This document shows, piece by piece, positions 6,020 through 10,606 of a stretch of 10,606 nt of DNA. Numbering within the stretch: position 1 is the stretch's first letter; the number at the start of each line of letters is the position of its first letter. The position numbers and the translations under genes are program-made. Under the pieces are notes generated by a model. It was not told the DNA's origin and ran no database searches. It saw only the letters and a list, made by a program, of their open reading frames with translations. This DNA is from an uncultured Planctomycetaceae bacterium (GTDB lineage: Bacteria > Planctomycetota > Planctomycetia > Pirellulales > Pirellulaceae): contig CAIYOB010000830.1 in NCBI GenBank assembly GCA_903927685.1, positions 1 through 10,606 of the forward strand, read 5' to 3'.

Positions 6020-7432
6020 ATGTATTCCCCAAGAAGTTGGAACATGATCCTGGCCGCGTTTGCGCTGGCGTGTCTGCCGGCCGTTTGCCGGGCTCAGTCC
6101 GGTCAACCGCAGGGGCCGTGGCAGATCGCCGCCAAGATCGTGGTTGACGACGAGGGCTGGCGCTGGAACTGGGCGTCCTGGGACCAGGACAAGATCGCCT
6201 CGTTCGGCGACTTTCAGTACACGGTCTACTGGGATGCCGACCGCGTGTTTGTGCTGGTGAGACGGGATCTGCGCGACAACACCGTCCAGACGCTGCGTCT
6301 GCCGGAGTTCAAGCTGACCAGCGACGACGCGCACCGAAATACCTGCTTGGGGATCTCGCCCGCCGACGGACGGTTGCATCTGTCGTGGGACCACCACTGC
6401 AATCCCGTGCGCTACACGCGCAGCCGGGCGGCATTCCTGACGGACCCGCCTGCCCAGATCAGCGCGGCCGACATCGAAGCTCCGCAACCGATCACCGCGC
6501 AGAGCACGATCACATCCCGGGCCACCTATCCGCGGCTCCTGAACGATGCGGCCGGACGGTTGTTTCTGTTCTACCGCCAAGGCGCCTCCGGAAACGGCGA
6601 CAATTACCTGTTCCGGTACGAGCCGACCACCGCAAGCTGGACGCTGATCGGCCAGGCGTTCAGTTCGCGCGGGACATACGCCCCCTGGGACAACAACCCG
6701 TCCCGCAACGCCTATTTCCACGACTTACTGTTCGACACCAAGAACCGCTTGCACGCCACCTGGGTGTACCGCGAAATCGGCGCCAGTTGGGCCAGCAATC
6801 ACGACCTGCACTATGCCTACAGCGACGACGGGGGCCAGACATGGTGCAACAACGCGGGCCAGCGGGTCGCCGACTTGGCCGCGGGTGATCCGATTGAACT
6901 GAACGATCCCGGTATCGTCGTCCGCGAGATTCCCGTGTACTCGTGGGTCATGAATGCCGCCTGCATGGCCCTGGACTCGCAGGGCCGCCCGCACGTGGTG
7001 ACGTACAAGCTGCCCGCGCCCCAGCGGCCGGAGAAACTGCAGCATAATCCGCCGGATGACATCGGCCAGCACCTGCGCCTGGTTCACTACTGGCGGGCCG
7101 ACGACGGCCACTGGCTGGGCGGCGCTCCGATCGAGGCCGGCGTCGAATATGGCAACGTGGCCCGCGGCAACATCGTCTTCGACGCGGACGATACCCTGTA
7201 CTACTGCTACCAACCCAAGCTCGCAAAGCCCGGCATTGTCTGCGTCGAAGCCCGAGCGGCGGACGAGTGGCAGCAATGGCAAAGCTACTCCCTGGCGGGT
7301 CCCGAGGTCGCCGGCCTGGATGCCTCCAAGCACGACCGTCGCCGCTGGACCGCACAGAGCATCCTGTCCATTACCGCCAAAGCGGGCGAGCAGGGGTTCG
7401 CGATCGTGGATCTGAAACTCAAGCGGCCGTGA
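6020..7432 (+). CDS. Secreted BNR_4-type beta-propeller, possible ulvan-type polysaccharide lyase
   Basis: The 470-residue product starts with a signal peptide: hydrophobic residues 8-22 and likely cleavage after CRAQ or nearby (about 25). The mature part looks like the BNR_4 family of seven-bladed propellers, which includes PL24 and PL25 ulvan lyases. Shared signs are SDDAHRNTCLGIS (101-113), DGRLHLSWDHHCNPVRY (116-132), TYPRL (169-173), FYRQGASGNGDNYLFRY (184-200) and later blades such as YSDDGGQTW (267-275). H105, H125, Y170 and R186 have the same spacing as the catalytic residues I recall for a PL25 ulvan lyase, with Y232 near the last one. A lyase would cleave uronic-acid-containing, often sulfated polysaccharides outside the cytoplasm by beta-elimination. 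Family membership is well supported; activity and substrate are inference. A non-enzymatic or sialidase-like binding role is the alternative. It precedes the S9 peptidase gene by 89 bp on the same strand. Confidence 0.8.
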   Translation: MYSPRSWNMILAAFALACLPAVCRAQSGQPQGPWQIAAKIVVDDEGWRWNWASWDQDKIASFGDFQYTVYWDADRVFVLVRRDLRDNTVQTLRLPEFKLTSDDAHRNTCLGISPADGRLHLSWDHHCNPVRYTRSRAAFLTDPPAQISAADIEAPQPITAQSTITSRATYPRLLNDAAGRLFLFYRQGASGNGDNYLFRYEPTTASWTLIGQAFSSRGTYAPWDNNPSRNAYFHDLLFDTKNRLHATWVYREIGASWASNHDLHYAYSDDGGQTWCNNAGQRVADLAAGDPIELNDPGIVVREIPVYSWVMNAACMALDSQGRPHVVTYKLPAPQRPEKLQHNPPDDIGQHLRLVHYWRADDGHWLGGAPIEAGVEYGNVARGNIVFDADDTLYYCYQPKLAKPGIVCVEARAADEWQQWQSYSLAGPEVAGLDASKHDRRRWTAQSILSITAKAGEQGFAIVDLKLKRP

Positions 7433-7450
7433 GCTGCGCACCCGATATCT

Positions 7451-7490
7451 CCCTCGCCCCGGTACTCCGGGGAGACGGTTGGGGTGAGGG
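7451..7490. repeat. Palindromic element between the BNR_4 and S9 genes
   Basis: CCCTCGCCCC (7451-7460) pairs with GGGGTGAGGG (7481-7490), nine Watson-Crick pairs and one G-T. Inside it CCCCGG (7457-7462) and CCGGGG (7467-7472) form a competing perfect stem with a TACT loop. The element lies 18 bases past the BNR_4 stop and 31 before the S9 start. No T-run follows, so termination is not clear. Sequences of this kind are, to my knowledge, common intergenic repeats in planctomycetes and some other GC-rich bacteria. Confidence 0.75.
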
Positions 7491-7509
7491 GCCGTATTCA
7501 CTGCAATCT

Positions 7510-7518
7510 GGGAGGTGA
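7510..7518 (+). promoter_or_regulatory. Shine-Dalgarno site of the S9 peptidase
   Basis: GGGAGGTGA ends three bases before the ATG at 7522, with the GGAGG core six bases away. It is strong and leaves no doubt about the start. Confidence 0.8.
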
Positions 7519-7521
7519 GCC

Positions 7522-9591
7522 ATGTGGCGCCAATTCGTCTTGATGGTTTGGTTCGGAACGGCCTGGTCGATTGCGAACGCGGCGGCCGAACCGCCGCGGG
7601 ACGTGACAATCGACGACTATTTCAGCCTGGCCACGGTCACCCAGTTGGCCGTCAGTCCCGATGGCCAGCATGTCGCCTACAGCGAGGCTCGCTGGCAGCC
7701 TGCGACCGATGATCGCAAAACGGATCTCTGGGTCGTGCCCACCGGCGGCGAGTCGCCGCCCAGGCGATTGACGTTCGACCGGGCCAACTGCCGGTCGCTG
7801 CAGTGGTCAACGGACAGCCAGACGATCTACTTCCTGGCCGAACGTAAGCGCGAGGCGGAAAGGAAGCCACCGTACGACGGCAAGACGCAGGTCTGGCGAA
7901 TCGCGATCGGCGGCGGCGAACCGCAACCGGTCACGCAAGTCGAAGGCGGGGTCACCGGCTACGGGCTGGCGCCCGCGGCGGGGCAACTGGTTTACTCGCT
8001 CGACACGAGCGTCACGGACGAGGACGAGTTCTCTCAGTTGCGCGGCCGGTTCCCCACGCTGCGATACCACACGGGCAAACGGGCGGTTTCGGAACTGTGG
8101 CAACTGGACTTGGGCACGTGGCGAGCCGACAAGGTACTCGCCGACAAGAGGTACATCCGCGAGTTCGCCGTCACCGCGGACGGGCGCCGGATCGCCATGA
8201 TTTCGGCCGCCGACGACTCGGTACTCAACTCCGAGGGCGAATCGCGGGTGGACGTCTGGGACGAAGGCCGCTTGACGACGCCGACGACCGATGCCTATCG
8301 AGCCAGAGCGTCATCGCCGCACGCCTGGTTGGAATCGCTGGCCTGGTCGGCGGACGGACGGCGGTTTGCATTCTGCGCCATCTTCGACGCCTATCCGGCC
8401 GAAATTGCGATTGGCGGGAAGAGCCAAGATCAATGGCGGATCGAGTTGATGCCCCGACCCGGGGACACGCACATCCACGGCTACGGCTCGCCGCTGAAGT
8501 GGCATCCGGTTGAACCGGCCCTGCTCTTTCTGGCCGATCGCGCTGGCCGGACCGTGTTGCTCCCGTCCGACCCCGCCGCAATCCGCTCGCCGCCCGCTCC
8601 GGAACTCGCCGACCACGTCGTCTACGCCTTTGACGCCGATGCGGCTGGACGGCTGGGAGTGTACCTGCTGGGCCAGCCGGATCGGTTCCCCGAGTTGTAT
8701 GCGGCGGAACTGAAAGCGGGCGTTCCGCTGCGCCGCCTGACGATGCTGAACCCTCAGACCGCGGCCTGGAAACTGCCGACGGTGCGGCACATCACCTGGA
8801 AGGCTGACGACGGCACGACGGTTGGAGGCGTCCTGGAACTGCCGCCCGAAGCGAAGCCGGGCACGCGACTGCCGTTGGTCGTCGGGCTGCACGGCGGCCC
8901 GACCACGTCGGTCAAGGCGGCGCTCGAGTACGACCCGTATCTGGGCCGCGTGTGGCTGCCGGCCCAAGGCTACGCGGTCCTGTGCCCCAATTATCGCGGC
9001 TCGACGGGCTACGGCGACAAGTTCGTTACGGACTTGATCGGCCGCGAGAACGATCTCGATGTCGCCGACATCGTGGCCGGCGTGCAACACGTGGTGCGCG
9101 AGGGCGTTGGCGATCCCGAGGCCGTGGGCGTCCTGGGATGGAGCAATGGCGGCTATCTGACCAATTGTCTGATCACGCGCAAGACCCTGCCCTTCAAGCT
9201 CCGCGCCGCCAGCAGCGGGGCGGGCATCTTGGACACGGTCATGGAGTGGGGAATCAACGACGAACCCGCCTATCCCAAGGTCTTCAAAACGGGCCTGCCG
9301 TGGGAACAGCCGGACGTGTACCGTCAGACCTCGCCGACCTACAGCCTGGGCAACGTCACGACCCCGACCCTAATCCACGTCGGCGAGCACGACGTGCGTT
9401 GCCCGCCCGGGCACAGCCAGATGCTGTATCGGGCACTGCGCGAATACGTCCGGGTGCCCACCGAATTGCTCGTCTATCCCGGCGAACCGCATGGGCTGGG
9501 CAAGTACGCCAGCCGCAGGGCGAAAATGGAATGGGACCTGGCCTGGTTCCGCAAGTACCTGGGCGGCCAGTCGGACCAGGTGCGGCGCTAG
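7522..9591 (+). CDS. Secreted prolyl oligopeptidase family (S9) serine peptidase
   Basis: The 689-residue product has a signal peptide (hydrophobic 5-18, likely cleavage after IANA at 20). Residues about 30-400 form a WD40/DPP-like beta-propeller, starting with VTQLAVSPDGQHVAYSE and continuing with blades such as SLQWSTDSQTIYFLAE and EFAVTADGRRIAMIS. The alpha/beta-hydrolase domain starts near 420. It has HGGP (457-460), NYRGSTGYG (490-498), the nucleophile Ser541 in GWSNGG, Asp624 in GEHDVRCPPGHS and His657 in GEPHG, so the triad is complete. Such enzymes cleave peptides, often acylaminoacyl or dipeptidyl type, with the propeller limiting substrate size. Exact specificity cannot be read here, but the end motif LxxPGEPHG fits the S9C-like group. 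It probably acts in the periplasm. It follows the BNR_4 gene on the same strand, with a hairpin between, so co-transcription is uncertain. Confidence 0.92.
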   Translation: MWRQFVLMVWFGTAWSIANAAAEPPRDVTIDDYFSLATVTQLAVSPDGQHVAYSEARWQPATDDRKTDLWVVPTGGESPPRRLTFDRANCRSLQWSTDSQTIYFLAERKREAERKPPYDGKTQVWRIAIGGGEPQPVTQVEGGVTGYGLAPAAGQLVYSLDTSVTDEDEFSQLRGRFPTLRYHTGKRAVSELWQLDLGTWRADKVLADKRYIREFAVTADGRRIAMISAADDSVLNSEGESRVDVWDEGRLTTPTTDAYRARASSPHAWLESLAWSADGRRFAFCAIFDAYPAEIAIGGKSQDQWRIELMPRPGDTHIHGYGSPLKWHPVEPALLFLADRAGRTVLLPSDPAAIRSPPAPELADHVVYAFDADAAGRLGVYLLGQPDRFPELYAAELKAGVPLRRLTMLNPQTAAWKLPTVRHITWKADDGTTVGGVLELPPEAKPGTRLPLVVGLHGGPTTSVKAALEYDPYLGRVWLPAQGYAVLCPNYRGSTGYGDKFVTDLIGRENDLDVADIVAGVQHVVREGVGDPEAVGVLGWSNGGYLTNCLITRKTLPFKLRAASSGAGILDTVMEWGINDEPAYPKVFKTGLPWEQPDVYRQTSPTYSLGNVTTPTLIHVGEHDVRCPPGHSQMLYRALREYVRVPTELLVYPGEPHGLGKYASRRAKMEWDLAWFRKYLGGQSDQVRR

Positions 9592-9594
9592 TCG

Positions 9595-9643
9595 GGGTGG
9601 CTGGGGTCGAGTGCAGCGAGCCCCCAGTGGATGGCGCACTGGG
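9595..9643. repeat. Dispersed palindromic repeat, copy 2, with overlapping second hairpin
   Basis: Bases 9595-9628 repeat 5851-5885 apart from one missing C. The repeat starts three bases after the S9 stop. CTGGGG (9601-9606) pairs with CCCCAG (9622-9627). Alternatively CCCAGTG (9623-9629) pairs perfectly with CACTGGG (9637-9643) across a 7-base loop. The two stems share CCCAG and cannot form together. Either could mark the end of the S9 transcript or of the converging DUF4349 transcript, but no T-run is present. Confidence 0.75.
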
Positions 9644-9656
9644 CGGCATCCTCAGG

Positions 9657-9718
9657 TAGCCCGAAGCGCCAGCGAGTGGGAGACTTGTCCCTTCCCGCTG
9701 TGCCCCTTCCCGCTGGCG
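9657..9718. repeat. Planctomycete-type inverted repeat with an internal direct repeat
   Basis: The sequence starts TAGCCCGAAGCGCCAGCGAG, which resembles a dispersed motif I recall from planctomycete genomes. CGCCAGCG (9667-9674) is inverted at 9711-9718 (CGCTGGCG) across 36 bases. Within the spacer CCTTCCCGCTG occurs twice in direct order (9690-9700 and 9705-9715). The element lies 20 bases beyond the stop of the DUF4349 gene and fills most of the convergent gap 9592-9737. Confidence 0.65.
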
Positions 9719-9737
9719 TTTCCGCTTTCGCCCAGGG

Positions 9738-10606
9738 TCAACCGCGTGGGGCTGAGCGCCGCCGCCGCGCCCGGCGGATTCCGAGGACGAGCAGCACCAG
9801 CAGCAACGGCAGGGGCAGCCACGGCACCAGGGCCACAACGACCAGGGACAAGGCCTGGGCCGTATCGACCAGGACGGTGGTCGAGGCTCCGAACGCACGG
9901 CGGACGCGAGTCAGGTAGGTGGGGGCTTCCTCCGGCACGTAGTTCTTGATCTCGCTGACGCTGACCGTGACCGTCGTGAGATCGGTGACGTCCTTCAGCA
10001 TCCGCAGGCGGCCTTGCGCCTGCTCGATTTCGCCGCGCACGCGGGACAACTCCCGCTCGACCGCCAGGATCTCCTCCAGCTTGCCGGTCGCATCCGCCAG
10101 CAGCTTCAACAGCCGCTCCTCCTCTTGCTGCTTGTTGCGAATCCGGGCTTCGACGTCGTAGTATTCGGCGGTGACGTCGTCGGACGTCGAGTTGATGCTC
10201 CGGACTTCACCCAATTGCCGCACCGCGGCGAGGAACTCGACGAACCGTTCCACGGGCACGCGGATCGTCCAGCGACCATTGCGCGGATGGCCGGGTGAGC
10301 CGGAGATGTTGGATGCGGAGATGAAACCGCCGTGCTGTTGGACCGCCGCCTCGACCTGCCCGGGCAACGGCTCGAACTGCTCGACGACCAAGTCGACTTC
10401 GGCCCGGTACACGAGCTTGCGATTGGCTCCGCCAGCCTCGGTAGCCGAGGCACTGGTGGGCAACCCCCGCTCGCTGCCGCCAACTGCGGGCGTTGACGCG
10501 GCGGCCTCCGTGGAAAAGGCCGCCGGCGAGGTCAGCGCCCCGTCCATGGCCCTGTCCGACCGCAGTTCCGCGCCGCACCCCAGTACGGCCACAAGACAAG
10601 CACACA
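9738..10606 (-). CDS. DUF4349 lipoprotein with C-terminal membrane segment (5' end beyond window)
   Basis: The frame stays open to the right edge. A GTG at 10592 could start it, but residues before it (ACL) continue a hydrophobic run into AVLGC, a lipobox with the cysteine codon at 10577-10575. The true start is therefore probably just outside the window. About 288 residues are seen. After a low-complexity Ala/Ser/Thr linker comes a DUF4349 domain: RKLVYRAEVDLVVEQFE, GGFISASNISG, WTIRVPVERFVEFLAAVRQLGEV, and SDDVTAEYYDVEARIRNKQQ, followed by a long charged helix (coiled-coil-like) and LTTVTVSVSEI. Near the C-terminus a ~20-residue hydrophobic segment (from about LSLVVVAL to LLVLLVLGI) is followed by RRARRRR, typical of a cytoplasmic anchor. 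The family has no settled function. The protein should sit in the envelope, tied to the membrane at both ends if lipid-modified. Confidence 0.88.
   Translation of the reverse strand, partial: CACLVAVLGCGAELRSDRAMDGALTSPAAFSTEAAASTPAVGGSERGLPTSASATEAGGANRKLVYRAEVDLVVEQFEPLPGQVEAAVQQHGGFISASNISGSPGHPRNGRWTIRVPVERFVEFLAAVRQLGEVRSINSTSDDVTAEYYDVEARIRNKQQEEERLLKLLADATGKLEEILAVERELSRVRGEIEQAQGRLRMLKDVTDLTTVTVSVSEIKNYVPEEAPTYLTRVRRAFGASTTVLVDTAQALSLVVVALVPWLPLPLLLVLLVLGIRRARRRRSAPRG

Noticed and set aside
6725..7609. Minus-strand frame opposite the BNR_4 gene and S9 start
   Set aside because: It is antisense to two conserved coding regions and crosses the palindromic gap; no domain is visible. The same holds for the minus-strand frames at 5819-6721 and 8311-9090.
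9595..9718. Palindromes in the convergent gap considered as intrinsic terminators
   Set aside because: Stems are good but no T-run follows on either strand, and the sequence matches dispersed repeats, so they are listed as repeats.
1..10606. A new defence, toxin-antitoxin or secondary-metabolite system
   Set aside because: No nuclease, toxin pair, helicase, phage or biosynthetic signature was seen; apart from the orphan pair at 1-3283 the genes are ordinary planctomycete metabolic and envelope genes.

Overview
The window reads as chromosomal DNA of a planctomycete, most likely of the Pirellulales group. The basis is high GC, a DapL-type lysine pathway enzyme, a secreted methyltransferase/PQQ-propeller fusion of a kind common in this phylum, several exported beta-propeller proteins, and short palindromic repeats between genes that look like those scattered through planctomycete genomes. 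No rRNA, tRNA, transposase, phage gene or CRISPR array was seen. Seven protein genes fill most of the window, and two of them run off its ends.

Left half, minus strand (5663 down to 1): dapL (LL-diaminopimelate aminotransferase) is followed after 32 bp by a lipoprotein with TPR-like helical repeats. Next comes a 203-bp gap packed with hairpins, including a 25-bp inverted repeat. Then comes a 660-residue cytoplasmic protein of unrecognised family with possible kinase-like landmarks. One base after it starts an exported protein that joins a methyltransferase-like domain to a PQQ-type beta-propeller and is cut by the left edge. The last two genes are arranged for translational coupling. Whether dapL and the lipoprotein share a transcript with them cannot be told.

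Centre (5664-6019): a 356-bp gap between divergent genes. It contains a short tandem array of 19-20 bp units that leads into a dispersed palindromic repeat. A second copy of that repeat lies at 9595-9628.

Right half: on the plus strand a secreted BNR_4-type propeller (6020-7432) carries residues that resemble the ulvan lyase active site. A hairpin-rich 89-bp gap separates it from a secreted S9 serine peptidase (7522-9591) with an intact catalytic triad. A 146-bp convergent gap full of palindromes separates the peptidase from a DUF4349 lipoprotein on the minus strand, which is cut by the right edge.

The genes do not form one recognisable pathway. Common threads are export to the cell envelope and turnover of polymers (polysaccharide lyase-like plus peptidase). 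The most interesting uncharacterised part is the coupled pair at 1-3283: an orphan cytoplasmic protein and an exported methyltransferase-propeller fusion.
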